A DNA stretch of 48,889 nucleotides from Aquisalimonas lutea (GTDB lineage: Bacteria; Pseudomonadota; Gammaproteobacteria; Nitrococcales; Aquisalimonadaceae), in NCBI RefSeq assembly GCF_030409225.1, contig NZ_JAUFPK010000005.1, positions 1 to 48,889 on the forward strand, written 5' to 3'. Numbering within the stretch: the first letter of the stretch is position 1; each line of letters begins with the position of its first letter. Under the pieces are notes generated by a model, which did not search any database, was not told the origin of the DNA, and was given only the letters and a program-made list of their open reading frames with translations. Below are positions 36,416 through 44,390 of the stretch, piece after piece. The translations under genes were made by a program, and so were the position numbers.

Positions 36416-37218
36416 GCGGCATCCGGGTGGAAAAGGACGGCCCGGTGACCACGGTGATCCTGGATCGCCGGCATGCGCGCAATGCCGTGGATCCCGACAC
36501 CGCCCGGGCGCTCTACCGGGCCTTCCTGGACTTCGACGCCGACCCGGACGCCAGCGTCGCCGTGTTCTGCGGCGACCACGGCACCTTCTGCGCCGGAGCC
36601 GATCTCAAGGCGGTCTCCTCCGGGGCCCTGGAGGCCTATCTCGGGGAGCTGGACCCGCCGGAGGACGCCGCGGAAGTGACCGGGTCACCGGCGCCCATGG
36701 GCCCGTCGCGGCTGCTTCTCAGCAAGCCGGTCATCGCCGCGGTGTCCGGCCACGCCGTGGCCGGCGGCATGGAGCTGGCCCTGTGGTGCGATCTGCGGGT
36801 CATGGAAGAAACCGCCGCCTTCGGCGTCTACTGCCGACGCTGGGGCGTGCCGCTCATCGACGGCGGCACGGTGCGGCTGCCGCAGATCATCGGGCTGGGG
36901 CGCGCCATGGACCTGATTCTCACGGGCCGCCGGGTGGACGCGGACGAGGCCCACGCCATGGGCCTGTGCAACCGCGTGGTGCCTGAGGGCGGGGCACGCG
37001 CCGCCGCCGAGGAGCTGGCCCGGGAGCTGGCGCGCTTTCCGCAGCTTTGCATGCGCATGGACCGGGCGTCGGCCTATGCCCAGCACGGGCAGGGGGTCGG
37101 CGAGGCCCTGCGGCACGAGTACCGGCAGGGCCTGCGCGCCCTGCGCGAGGAAGGGGTGGCCGGGGCAAGCCGCTTTGCCTCGGGCCAGGGTCGTCACGGC
37201 GACTTCGACGACCTGTAA
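36412..37218 (+). CDS. Crotonase/enoyl-CoA hydratase family protein
   Basis: The 268-residue crotonase starts MSGIRVEKDGPVTTVILDR. It has the oxyanion-hole pattern GTFCAGADLKAVSSG (about residues 58-72) and VAGGMELALWCDLRVM. The second glutamate of true hydratases, expected in GxPE, is replaced in VYCRRWGVPLIDGGTVRLP. It probably catalyses a different crotonase reaction or an isomerisation, or acts on an unusual substrate. It is coupled to mmsB by a four-base overlap and ends the plus-strand operon before the REP region. Confidence 0.85.
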   Translation: MSGIRVEKDGPVTTVILDRRHARNAVDPDTARALYRAFLDFDADPDASVAVFCGDHGTFCAGADLKAVSSGALEAYLGELDPPEDAAEVTGSPAPMGPSRLLLSKPVIAAVSGHAVAGGMELALWCDLRVMEETAAFGVYCRRWGVPLIDGGTVRLPQIIGLGRAMDLILTGRRVDADEAHAMGLCNRVVPEGGARAAAEELARELARFPQLCMRMDRASAYAQHGQGVGEALRHEYRQGLRALREEGVAGASRFASGQGRHGDFDDL

Positions 37219-37402
37219 GAGGCTTCCCATGCCGAAGCGCTCGCCAGATGCGTCCCTGCCCGCCGCGGCTGAAGCGCTTGCCGCGGGGCCGGCGAGGCCG
37301 TGCGTGGGAGAGGGAGCCGGCAGGGGCGTCTTCCGCCACGGTGATGCCGGGGCTTGCCGGTTGCTTGTCGGCTGTGGCCATCGTAGGGACGGCCGAGGCT
37401 GG

Positions 37403-37579
37403 GTCGCGACTGACGTCGCTCCTACAGCGGGCCGGGGGGAGGTCTCTTCCGAGACCCGCTGTGGGAGGGGCTTCAGCCCCGACCGCCCCGGCTGGGCGGC
37501 GCTCTGGAAGGTCGCGGCTGAAGCCGCTCCCACAACCATGTGTGCCAGCCGCCGCCGTAGGAGCGACGTCAGTCGCGAC
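37403..37579. repeat. REP cluster 1: four palindromic units in alternating orientation
   Basis: Four 23-base units lie at 37403-37425 (-), 37461-37483 (+), 37511-37533 (-) and 37557-37579 (+). All share the frame GT(A/G)GGAG...palindrome...GAC. The palindromic cores are GACGTCAGTC in the outer units, GGGGCTTCAGCCCC in unit 2 and GCGGCTTCAGCCGC in unit 3. The layout is the reverse complement of the cluster at 46282-46448. No REP-associated tyrosine transposase gene is present in the window. Confidence 0.85.
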
Positions 37580-37599
37580 CGTCTCCAGACCCAGACCGA

Positions 37600-37617
37600 C
37601 CCGGCGTTTTCGCCGGG
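37600..37617 (-). terminator. Hairpin downstream of the thiolase gene
   Basis: CCCGGCG and CGCCGGG form a perfect 7-base-pair stem around TTTT (AAAA on the minus strand), 25 bases after the thiolase stop. No T-run follows on the minus strand, so it may be a weak terminator or a 3'-end-protecting hairpin. Confidence 0.5.
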
Positions 37618-37642
37618 CCGGCCGCAGGTCTATACCCCGCGC

Positions 37643-38830
37643 TCAGTCCAACCGCTCCACCGCCACGGCGGTCGCCTCGCCGCCGCCGATGCAGATGGAG
37701 GCCACGCCGCGCCGGAGGCCGTGGCGCTCCAGCGCATTCAGCAGCGTGACCAGGATGCGCGCCCCGGAGGCGCCGATGGGGTGGCCCAGGGCGCAGGCGC
37801 CGCCGTGGACGTTGACCGTGTCGTGGGACAGGCCCAGCTCCTGCATGGCCGCCATGACCACCACGGCGAAGGCCTCGTTGATCTCGTAGAGATCGACGTC
37901 GCCGGCGCTCCATCCCACCTGCTCCAGGAGGTTCCGGGTGGCGCCCACGGGCGCGGTGGTGAACCACTGCGGCTCGCGGGCGTGGCTGGCCTGGCCGCGG
38001 ATGGCCGCCAGGGGCTTGAGGCCGCGCCGGTCCGCCTCGCTGCGGCGCATGAGCACCAGGGCGGCGGCGCCGTCGGAGATGGAGCTGGCGTTGGCGGCGG
38101 TTACGGTGCCCTGCGGGTCGAAGGCCGGCTTGAGGGTGCGCAGCTTGTCGGGGTCGGCGTTCCAGGGCTGCTCGTCGCGGCTAATGGTGCGCTCGCCCTT
38201 GCGCTCGCTGATGGTGATGGGCGTGATCTCGGCCTCGAAGGTGCCGTCCTCGGAGGCCTTGCGGGCCCGCTGCAGGGAGGTCTCGGCGAAGTCGTCCTGG
38301 GCCTCGCGGGTGAAGCCGAAGTGGCTGGCGCAGCGCTCGGCGAACCGGCCCATGAGCTCGCCCTTCTCGTAGGCGTCCTCGAGCCCGTCGAAGAACATGT
38401 GATCGGTGATCCGGCCGTGGCCGAGGCGGTAGCCGCCGCGCGCCTTGTCCAGGAGATACGGGGCGCGGGACATGCTTTCCATGCCGCCGGCGACGGTGAT
38501 GCGGCCGCGGTCCAGGGCCAGGGTGTCGTGGGCGAACATGGTGGCGCGCATGCCGGAGCCGCAGACCTTGCTGACGGTGGTGCAGGGCACGGACAGGGGC
38601 AGCCCGGCGCCCAGGGCGGCCTGGCGGGCCGGTGCCTGGCCCAGGCCGGCGGGCAGGACGTTGCCCATGAACACTTCGTCCACGGTGTCCGCCGGGACGC
38701 CGGCACGCTCCAGGGCGGCGGCGATGCTGCGGCTGCCCAGCTCCGTGGCGCTGAGGGCGGCGACGTCGCCCATGAGGCCGCCCATGGGGGTGCGGGCGCT
38801 GCCGACGATGACAATGGGGTCGTCTTGCAT
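37643..38830 (-). CDS. Acetyl-CoA C-acyltransferase (thiolase)
   Basis: The 395-residue thiolase has all three catalytic residues: Cys90 in VSKVCGSGM, His350 in CALGHPIGASG and Cys380 in SICIGGGEA. It reversibly joins or cleaves acyl-CoA and acetyl-CoA. In this neighbourhood, cleavage of 2-methylacetoacetyl-CoA (isoleucine) or of longer 3-ketoacyl-CoAs is likely. The start at 38830 (MQDDPIVIVGSARTP) is the family start; the open frame upstream is not. A nested palindrome lies upstream of its start. Confidence 0.94.
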   Translation of the reverse strand: MQDDPIVIVGSARTPMGGLMGDVAALSATELGSRSIAAALERAGVPADTVDEVFMGNVLPAGLGQAPARQAALGAGLPLSVPCTTVSKVCGSGMRATMFAHDTLALDRGRITVAGGMESMSRAPYLLDKARGGYRLGHGRITDHMFFDGLEDAYEKGELMGRFAERCASHFGFTREAQDDFAETSLQRARKASEDGTFEAEITPITISERKGERTISRDEQPWNADPDKLRTLKPAFDPQGTVTAANASSISDGAAALVLMRRSEADRRGLKPLAAIRGQASHAREPQWFTTAPVGATRNLLEQVGWSAGDVDLYEINEAFAVVVMAAMQELGLSHDTVNVHGGACALGHPIGASGARILVTLLNALERHGLRRGVASICIGGGEATAVAVERLD

Positions 38831-38901
38831 GGCTCTACTCCTCGCTCTGATGGCTTTGATCTTGGCTGGGACCGGAATCAGCGGGTATCGGCGCGTCGGG
38901 G

Positions 38902-39012
38902 GGCGCGGAGCGGGTACTTTGGTCACGGACACGCTGTAAATACGTCCCTGTACGCTCGACTGCGGCCGTCCTGGCCGCAGACGGTCCGTGACCAAAGCAC
39001 CCGCTCCGCGCC
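38902..39012 (-). repeat. Nested palindrome, copy A
   Basis: Outer 29-base arms 38902-38930 and 38984-39012 are inverted copies with one mismatch. Inside, CTGCGGCC (38960-38967) and GGCCGCAG (38973-38980) form a perfect second hairpin. The remaining core reads, on the minus strand, GAGCGTACAGGGACGTATTT. Size, architecture and core match copy B at 41197-41304 in the opposite orientation. It lies between two minus-strand genes, after the racemase gene and before the thiolase gene. Confidence 0.9.
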
Positions 39013-39106
39013 GTGCTATCGATCACGCTCTTTACTGCAGCGTCCTCATGTTCATGATTCTCCGCCGTCCCTGGCAGGCAGTCCAGCGGTCAGTGATGGT
39101 ACGGAA

Positions 39107-40237
39107 TCAGCAGATTCCCTTGCCCCGCAATTCTTTAATGGTGTTCGCGTCGATGCCCCAATCCGAGAGGGCGGTTTCGGTGTCGGCACCGGGTTCGCGG
39201 GCACCGGTGGTGAGTTCCGGCTGCGTGCGGGAGAAGCGCGGGGCCGGGGCGGCCTGGGTCATGCCGTCGTGGTGGACGAAGGTGCCGCGGGCGCGGTTGT
39301 GGGGGTGCTCCGGGGCTTCGTCCATGTCCAGCACGGGGGCGAAGCACACATCGGTGCCCTCCAGCAGGCGGCACCATTCGTCGCGGCTGCGGGTGGCGAA
39401 CACCGCGGCGAAGCGCTCGCGCATGGCGGGCCAGTTGTGCTTGTTCATCTGCTCGGCGCAGGCCGGCTCATCGGTGAGTTCCAGGCGTTCCAGCAGCTCG
39501 CGGTAGAACTGCGGCTCCAGGGCGCCGATGCTGATGTGCCGGCCGTCGGCGCAAGTGTAGGTGTCGTAGAAGGGCGCACCGCCGTCGAGCAGATTGGTGC
39601 CGCGCTCGCTGGACCATGCGCCTCCGGCCTTCATGCCGTGGAACAGGCTCATGAGGAGTGCCGAGCCGTCGGTCATGGCGCTGTCCACCACCTGGCCGCG
39701 CCCGGATTGCCTCGCCTCGAGCAGGCCGCAGGCGATGCCGAAGGCGAGCATCATGGCGCCGCCGCCGTAGTCGCCCACCAGGTTCAGCGGCGGTACGGGT
39801 CGCTCGCCGGCGCGGCCGATGGGGTGCAGGGCGCCGGACAGGGCGATGTAGTTGAGGTCGTGGCCGGCGGCGCGGGCGAGCGGACCGTCCTGGCCCCAGC
39901 CGGTCATGCGTCCGTAGACCAGGGCGGGGTTGCGCTCCAGGCAGGTGTCCGGGCCCAGGCCCAGGCGTTCCATGACGCCGGGCCGGAAGCCTTCCACCAG
40001 GGCGTCGGCGCGTTCCAGGAGCTTGAGCACGGTCTCGACGCCGGCGGGCTGCTTCAGGTCGACGGTCACCGAGCGCCGCCCGCGGGCGGTAACCGGGTCG
40101 TCCACCGGCAGTGCGCCGGCCGACTTGCGGTCGATGCGCAGCACGTCCGCGCCCATGTCCGCCAGCATCATGGCGCAGAAGGGGCCGGGTCCGATGCCGG
40201 CCATCTCGATGACGCGAATACCCTGCAGGGGGCCCAT
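39107..40237 (-). CDS. Alpha-methylacyl-CoA racemase (CaiB/BaiF CoA-transferase family)
   Basis: The 376-residue protein has His126 (AAGHDLNY), Asp156 (NLVGDYGGG) and Glu241 (GALEPQFY). These match in position the catalytic residues His126, Asp156 and Glu241 of the mycobacterial racemase MCR, which is strong evidence for racemase and not transferase activity. It epimerises 2-methyl-branched acyl-CoA esters so that stereospecific dehydrogenases can act. The start [20 protein letters not shown] is typical. It is divergent from the SDR gene and separated from it by 134 bases. Confidence 0.93.
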   Translation of the reverse strand: MGPLQGIRVIEMAGIGPGPFCAMMLADMGADVLRIDRKSAGALPVDDPVTARGRRSVTVDLKQPAGVETVLKLLERADALVEGFRPGVMERLGLGPDTCLERNPALVYGRMTGWGQDGPLARAAGHDLNYIALSGALHPIGRAGERPVPPLNLVGDYGGGAMMLAFGIACGLLEARQSGRGQVVDSAMTDGSALLMSLFHGMKAGGAWSSERGTNLLDGGAPFYDTYTCADGRHISIGALEPQFYRELLERLELTDEPACAEQMNKHNWPAMRERFAAVFATRSRDEWCRLLEGTDVCFAPVLDMDEAPEHPHNRARGTFVHHDGMTQAAPAPRFSRTQPELTTGAREPGADTETALSDWGIDANTIKELRGKGIC

Positions 40238-40280
40238 GAGGTCTCCTCCGATTCCCGGTTCTTTTCAGGCGTGCGCCGGC

Positions 40281-40302
40281 TTGCCCCGGCGTCCGCCGGC
40301 AA
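40281..40302. promoter_or_regulatory. Candidate operator in the racemase-SDR divergent region
   Basis: TTGCC and GGCAA flank a GC-rich 12-base centre, an imperfect 22-base palindrome midway between two divergent starts (40237 minus, 40372 plus). It could bind a regulator of both genes. No regulator gene is in the window, so this is weak motif evidence. Confidence 0.25.
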
Positions 40303-40371
40303 CATTCCCGTGTTTCCCCGGGCAGGTCAAGCGCCGCGCCCGGTCCCCGTTATCACCGAGTGGAGGTCAGC

Positions 40372-41139
40372 ATGAAGATCGACGAACGCGTATTCATTGT
40401 CACCGGCGGCGCCTCCGGGCTGGGCGAGGCCACGGTCCGCCGTCTGGTCGACGGCGGCGCCCGCGCGGTGATCGCCGACATGAACGAGGATGCCGGCAAG
40501 AAGCTCTCCCACGAGCTCAGCGGCGCCGTGCACTTCGCCCGCTGCGATGTCACCCGGGAGTCCGATGCCCAGCACGCCGTGGATGCGGCCCGGGAGACCT
40601 TCGGTGCCGTGCACGGCCTGGTGAACTGCGCCGGCGTGGGCACGCCGGAGAAGACCCTGGGCAAGGAAGGGCCGCATGATCTGGAGCGCTTCAACAAGGT
40701 CGTCCAGATCAACCTGGTGGGTACTTTCAACATGATCCGCCTGGCGGCGCAGGCCATGACCGAGAACACGCCGGACGCCGAGGGCGAACGGGGCGTGGTG
40801 GTGAACACGGCCTCGGTGGCGGCGTTCGACGGCCAGATCGGGCAGGCCGCCTATGCGGCGTCCAAGGCCGGCGTGGCCGGCATGACGCTGCCCATCGCCC
40901 GGGAGTTCGCGCGCTACGGCATCCGCGTCATGACCATCGCCCCGGGCCTGTTCGAGACGCCCATGCTGCTCGGGCTGCCCCAGGAAGTGCAGGACTCCCT
41001 GGGCGCCAGCGTGCCGTTCCCGCCGCGGCTGGGCCGGCCGGACGAGTACGCCCGGCTGGTGGAGAGCATCGTCGGCAACACCATGCTCAACGGCGAGACC
41101 ATCCGCCTGGACGGCGCCATCCGGATGCAGCCGAAGTAG
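40372..41139 (+). CDS. Type-2 3-hydroxyacyl-CoA dehydrogenase (SDR family)
   Basis: The 255-residue short-chain dehydrogenase has the cofactor motif TGGASGLG at residues 11-18 and NAG in VNCAGVG. The catalytic Ser148, Tyr161 and Lys165 lie in [19 protein letters not shown]. Its pattern ([40 protein letters not shown]) is that of HSD17B10-type enzymes, which oxidise 3-hydroxy-2-methylbutyryl-CoA in isoleucine degradation and other 3-hydroxyacyl-CoAs. TGGAGG precedes the ATG at 40372. Nested palindrome B follows the gene. Confidence 0.92.
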   Translation: MKIDERVFIVTGGASGLGEATVRRLVDGGARAVIADMNEDAGKKLSHELSGAVHFARCDVTRESDAQHAVDAARETFGAVHGLVNCAGVGTPEKTLGKEGPHDLERFNKVVQINLVGTFNMIRLAAQAMTENTPDAEGERGVVVNTASVAAFDGQIGQAAYAASKAGVAGMTLPIAREFARYGIRVMTIAPGLFETPMLLGLPQEVQDSLGASVPFPPRLGRPDEYARLVESIVGNTMLNGETIRLDGAIRMQPK

Positions 41140-41196
41140 TCGGGATAATTGCGGTGCGGCGCATTGTTGGGGACGGGATCGAAAGGAGGCACAGGC

Positions 41197-41304
41197 GGGG
41201 AATCGGGTGCTTCGGTCACGGACCGTCTCCAGCCATGGACGGCTGGAGACGAGCCTACAGGGATGTACTTGCGGCGTGTCCGTGACCGAAGCACCCGATT
41301 CCCC
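41197..41304 (+). repeat. Nested palindrome, copy B
   Basis: The outer 27-base arms 41197-41223 and 41278-41304 are perfect inverted copies. An inner 11-base-pair hairpin (CGTCTCCAGCC at 41224-41234, GGCTGGAGACG at 41241-41251, loop ATGGAC) is followed by GAGCCTACAGGGATGTACTT, 41251-41270. Copy A has the same order with different but still complementary arm and stem bases. It lies between the convergent SDR and acyl-CoA dehydrogenase genes and could end both transcripts. Confidence 0.92.
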
Positions 41305-41348
41305 CGCCCCCGGAAGTTACCGTTACCGGTTTCCGGGGAGGAGACCTC

Positions 41349-42488
41349 TCAACGCCCGAGAATCGAACGCGCGATGAGCTCCTTCATGATCTCGTTGCTG
41401 CCCCCGTAGATGCGCTGCACGCGGGCATCGACGAAGTCTCTGGAGATCGGGTACTCGCGCATGTAGCCGTAGCCGCCGAACAGCTGCAGGCATTGATCCG
41501 CCACCCGGAACTGCAGGTCCGTGGTGGTGAGCTTGGCGATGGAGGCATTGGTCGTGGTGAGCTCGCCCCGGTTGTACTCTTCCGTGCACTGCCGGACGAA
41601 CGCCCGGTTGACCTGGATCTGTGCCTGGAGGTCCGCCAGGGCGAAGCGCGTGTTCTGCAGGCTGCCGATGGCCTGGCCGAACGCCTTGCGCTCCTGCACG
41701 TACTGGATGGTGCGCTCCAGCATGCCCTCGCACGCCGAGATCGCACCCACCGCCAGCACCAGGCGCTCGCGGGGCAGCTCATTCATGAGATTGGCGAAGC
41801 CCTGGCCCTCGCCGCCCAGGATCTGGTCGGCGCCCACGCGCAGGTCGGAGAAGAACAGCTCCGCGGTGTCCGAGCCGTGCTGGCCGATCTTCTCCAGGCG
41901 GCGGCCGCAGTCGAACCCGGGCAGGGACGTATCGACGGTGAACAGGGTCACCCCGCGCGCGCCGGCATTCGGGTCCGTCTTGGCCGAGAGGATATGGAGA
42001 TCCGCATGATAGCCGTTGGTGATGAACGTCTTCTGGCCGTTGATGACGAACGCGTCGCCGTCGCGCTGGGCGCGGGTCTTCATGCCCTGCAGGTCCGAGC
42101 CCGCCGCCGGCTCCGTCATGCCGATGGAGCCCACCGCCTCGCCCGTGACCATGCGCGGCAGCCAGGTGTGCTTCTGCTCCTCGGTGCCCAGGTGGAGGAT
42201 GTAGGGCGCGACGATATCCGAGTGCACCGACAGGTTGGTGGCCAGGGCGCCGAAACCGCGGCGCGCCACTTCCTCGATGACCACGGCGGACAGGACGAAG
42301 TCGCCGCCGAAGCCGCCGTATTCCTCGGGGACGTCGACGCACAGGAAGCCGTTCTCCCCGAGCCGGTTCCACAGCGTCCGGGGAAAGAGCTTCTCGTGCT
42401 CCCAGGCCTCGTAGTGGGGGGCGACTTCCTTGTCCAGGAAGCGCCCCAGCGTATCCCGGAACAGCTCGATTTCACTGGCATCCAGCAT
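41349..42488 (-). CDS. Acyl-CoA dehydrogenase, long-chain (LCAD)-like
   Basis: The 379-residue flavoprotein starts MLDASEIELFRDTLGRFLDK and contains GMTEPAAGSDLQGMKTRAQR. The C-terminal IYGGSNEIMKELIARSILGR has Gly where medium-chain enzymes have the catalytic Glu. As in LCAD and isovaleryl-CoA dehydrogenase, the base is probably the Glu in ELPRERLVLAVGAISACEGM, a segment that follows the LCAD pattern closely. It should oxidise long or branched acyl-CoA to the 2-enoyl-CoA. The start at 42488 is the family start; upstream sequence is not conserved. It is divergent from the nitroreductase gene. Confidence 0.92.
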   Translation of the reverse strand: MLDASEIELFRDTLGRFLDKEVAPHYEAWEHEKLFPRTLWNRLGENGFLCVDVPEEYGGFGGDFVLSAVVIEEVARRGFGALATNLSVHSDIVAPYILHLGTEEQKHTWLPRMVTGEAVGSIGMTEPAAGSDLQGMKTRAQRDGDAFVINGQKTFITNGYHADLHILSAKTDPNAGARGVTLFTVDTSLPGFDCGRRLEKIGQHGSDTAELFFSDLRVGADQILGGEGQGFANLMNELPRERLVLAVGAISACEGMLERTIQYVQERKAFGQAIGSLQNTRFALADLQAQIQVNRAFVRQCTEEYNRGELTTTNASIAKLTTTDLQFRVADQCLQLFGGYGYMREYPISRDFVDARVQRIYGGSNEIMKELIARSILGR

Positions 42489-42539
42489 GGTGCCTGTCCT
42501 CCCGCATTCGTCGTTGTCGATCGCGACGAGGTTACCCCG

Positions 42540-42575
42540 GGTCGGGCGGCGCGTCGAACGGCGCGTTGCCCGACC
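42540..42575. promoter_or_regulatory. Inverted repeat in the divergent ACAD-nitroreductase gap
   Basis: GGTCGGGC (42540-42547) and GCCCGACC (42568-42575) are perfect inverted copies 20 bases apart in a 113-base divergent region. They may be an operator or a leader hairpin of the nitroreductase gene. Weak evidence. Confidence 0.3.
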
Positions 42576-42601
42576 GGCACCGCCTGGCATAGGAGCCCGG
42601 A

Positions 42602-43270
42602 ATGAACTTCGAAAACCTCATGCGTCAGCGCTACAGTGCACGTGCATTCCTGGCGGACCCCGTGCCCGCGGGAATCATCCGGCATATCCTGGATGTCGCC
42701 CAGAAGACGCCGTCGTGGTGCAACACGCAGCCCTGGGAAGCCGTGGTGACCGAGACGCCGGCGGCGACGCAGCGCCTGCGGCAGCGGCTGTACGATCACG
42801 CCGCCGCCGGCGGCGAGCCCGGACCCGACAAGCCCTTCCCGCGCGAGTACGTGGGCGCGCACGACACCCGGCGCAAGAAGTGCGGGGCGCAGCTTTACGA
42901 GGCCGTGGATATCGCCCGGACGGATCGCGAGGCGCGCGCCAGGCAGATGCTGCGCAACTACGAGTTCTTCGACGCGCCCCACGTCATGCTGGTGTTCTGC
43001 CACGAGAGCCTGGGCTTCTACGGCGGGGTGGACTGCGGGCTGTACCTGCAGTCGTTCATGCTGGCGGCCCTGGACCAGGGCGTGCATTCCATCGCCCAGG
43101 CGTCCCTGGCGGCGTACCCGGCGGTGGTCCGCGAGCACTTCGACGTCCCGGCCGACCGCCACCTGCTGTTCGGCTGCTCCTTCGGCTACGCCGACGAGCG
43201 TCACCCGGTGAACCGCTATCGCACCGAGCGCGCCGGCATCGCCGACGCGGTGACCTTCGTGCGCGAGTGA
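42602..43270 (+). CDS. Nitroreductase family protein
   Basis: The 222-residue protein has the N-terminal FMN-binding MRQRYSARAFLADPVP and TPSWCNTQPWEAVV. The middle segment GVDCGLYLQSFMLAALDQGV and the C-terminal LLFGCSFGYADERHPVNRYR follow. Such enzymes are FMN-dependent homodimers that reduce nitroaromatics, quinones or enones with NAD(P)H. The natural substrate is unknown. It is transcribed away from the LCAD-like gene. Its stop is 42 bases from that of the convergent aldolase pseudogene, with a CCGGCCC/GGGCCGG hairpin between. Confidence 0.9.
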   Translation: MNFENLMRQRYSARAFLADPVPAGIIRHILDVAQKTPSWCNTQPWEAVVTETPAATQRLRQRLYDHAAAGGEPGPDKPFPREYVGAHDTRRKKCGAQLYEAVDIARTDREARARQMLRNYEFFDAPHVMLVFCHESLGFYGGVDCGLYLQSFMLAALDQGVHSIAQASLAAYPAVVREHFDVPADRHLLFGCSFGYADERHPVNRYRTERAGIADAVTFVRE

Positions 43271-43290
43271 CCGGCCCCGGCGCGGGCCGG
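43271..43290. other. Hairpin between convergent nitroreductase and aldolase genes
   Basis: CCGGCCC (43271-43277) and GGGCCGG (43284-43290) form a perfect 7-base-pair stem with a 6-base loop directly after the nitroreductase stop. There is no T-run. It is a possible weak bidirectional terminator. Confidence 0.45.
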
Positions 43291-43312
43291 CCGCGGGATC
43301 ACGGTGCGGTGA

Positions 43313-44346
43313 TCACTCGCGGAAGCCCGGGTGGTGCGTGTCCGCCAGCCGCACCAGCCCCGGCCAGGCCAGCTTGGCGGCGCCGCCGAGCATCTGTCCC
43401 TGCTCGCGGGTGGTATCGATGGCCGCCTGGTCCGGCAGGTGATGCGGGCCGTTGCCGGCGCGGCCCTGGATCTCGCAGGCGCGGGTGAAGAAGTACAGGT
43501 AGATGAACGCCTCCGGCACCGTCTTTCCGGCCGTCAGCACGCCGTGGTTCCACAGCATCATGATGTTCTTCTCGCCCAGGTCCCGGATCAGCCGCTCGCG
43601 CTCGTCTAGGGAAACGCTGAACCATTCCCGCGTGCTTCTGCGCGCCGCAGCGGTGCTCTGGCAAGGCGGCGTTCGCAGTGAATGGCCGGTCGCCCTTTAC
43701 AAGAACGCCAACGCAGTCCAGAGCACCGCTGCGGCGCGCCCTGCGGGGCCGAGCGGCACAGCCGCAGTCGGCGTTGCGCTGCTTGACTGTACCGCCAGTA
43801 CAGCGCTGCGCAGCGCGCCTTGCCTGCAGCTGCGCCGCTCGGCCAGAAGCGCGCGTGAATGGTTCAGCGTTTCCCCAGCTCCAGGGCCACGCCCTCGTAC
43901 TCGTGGAAGGCCAGGTGCGCCTGGCAGAGCATGGCGGTCTGGCTTAGCGGCTTCAGCCCGCCCCCCTGGGCGGAGACAGCCATGCAGTTGGGCTCGTGCA
44001 GGTGCATGACCGCGTGGGCGTCGTCGCGGGCCATGTGCACGGCGCTGTGGATGGTGAAGCCGGCGGGGTTGATGCGGCCCTTGCCGTCGTCGTCCACGGC
44101 ATTGCCGTCCTTGTCCACCTTCACCAGCGACGAGGCGGTGATCTCGTGGAACAGGTAGCCGTACGGGTTGAGCAGGAAATGATGCTCGGGCCCCGGTACC
44201 CGGCAGGACAGGTGGGTGAAGATCAGGTCGTCCCAGCCGAAGTGGGCTACCAGGCGGTAGGCGGCGGCGAGCTGGACGCGGGCATCCCATTCGGTCAGCT
44301 GTTCGTAGTCGTGCTTCAGGGCCGGGTCGTCGGCTTGCATGTCCAT
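43313..44346 (-). pseudogene. Class II aldolase/adducin family protein, split by a MITE-like insertion
   Basis: The N-terminal half starts at the ATG complementary to 44344-44346, preceded on the minus strand by AAGGAGG. It runs to VALELGKR-stop at 43864. Metal-binding His115 and His117 lie in HAVMHLHEPN. The C-terminal half resumes at LDERERLIRDLGEKN (about 43607) with MMLWNHGVLTAGKT and ends at 43313. A 265-base insert (43610-43874) separates them. Removing the insert and one 4-base duplicate joins GVALEL to DERERL in frame, giving about 256 residues, the normal family length. Intact relatives are zinc enzymes acting on small hydroxy or phospho-sugar substrates. The gene is almost certainly inactive. 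Confidence 0.9.
43610..43874. mobile_element. MITE-like non-autonomous element (265 bp), IS5-like
   Basis: The ends GGAAACGCTGAACC (43610-43623) and GGTTCAGCGTTTCC (43861-43874) are perfect 14-base inverted repeats, with further partial matching inward. The flanks are CTAG (43606-43609) and CCAG (43875-43878), a 3-of-4 target duplication like the CTAR sites of IS5-family elements. The inside has no transposase frame. It holds a 22-base perfect inverted repeat (43640-43661 and 43718-43739) and an 11-base one (43748-43758 and 43834-43844). It interrupts the class II aldolase gene. Confidence 0.88.
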
Positions 44347-44390
44347 GGTGCCTCCTTCGTCGTGTCGTTCGATGACCCGGTGCTCCCTGG

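Larger units (their letters stand above)
37219..37642. other. 424-base gene-free region holding REP cluster 1
   Basis: No credible gene lies between the convergent crotonase and thiolase genes. The first 180 bases are GC-rich with degenerate palindromes (for example CCGCGG...CCGCGG at 37263-37286). The rest holds a four-unit REP cluster and a thiolase-proximal hairpin, both listed separately. Confidence 0.8.

Noticed and set aside
37403-37579. REP units considered as a CRISPR array
   Set aside because: Units alternate in orientation, are palindromic, differ in core sequence and have irregular spacing; no cas genes are present.
43864-44346. A shorter intact class II aldolase ending at GKR-stop
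   Set aside because: The stop codon comes from the inserted element, and the missing C-terminal part with WNHG lies beyond the insert in the same orientation.
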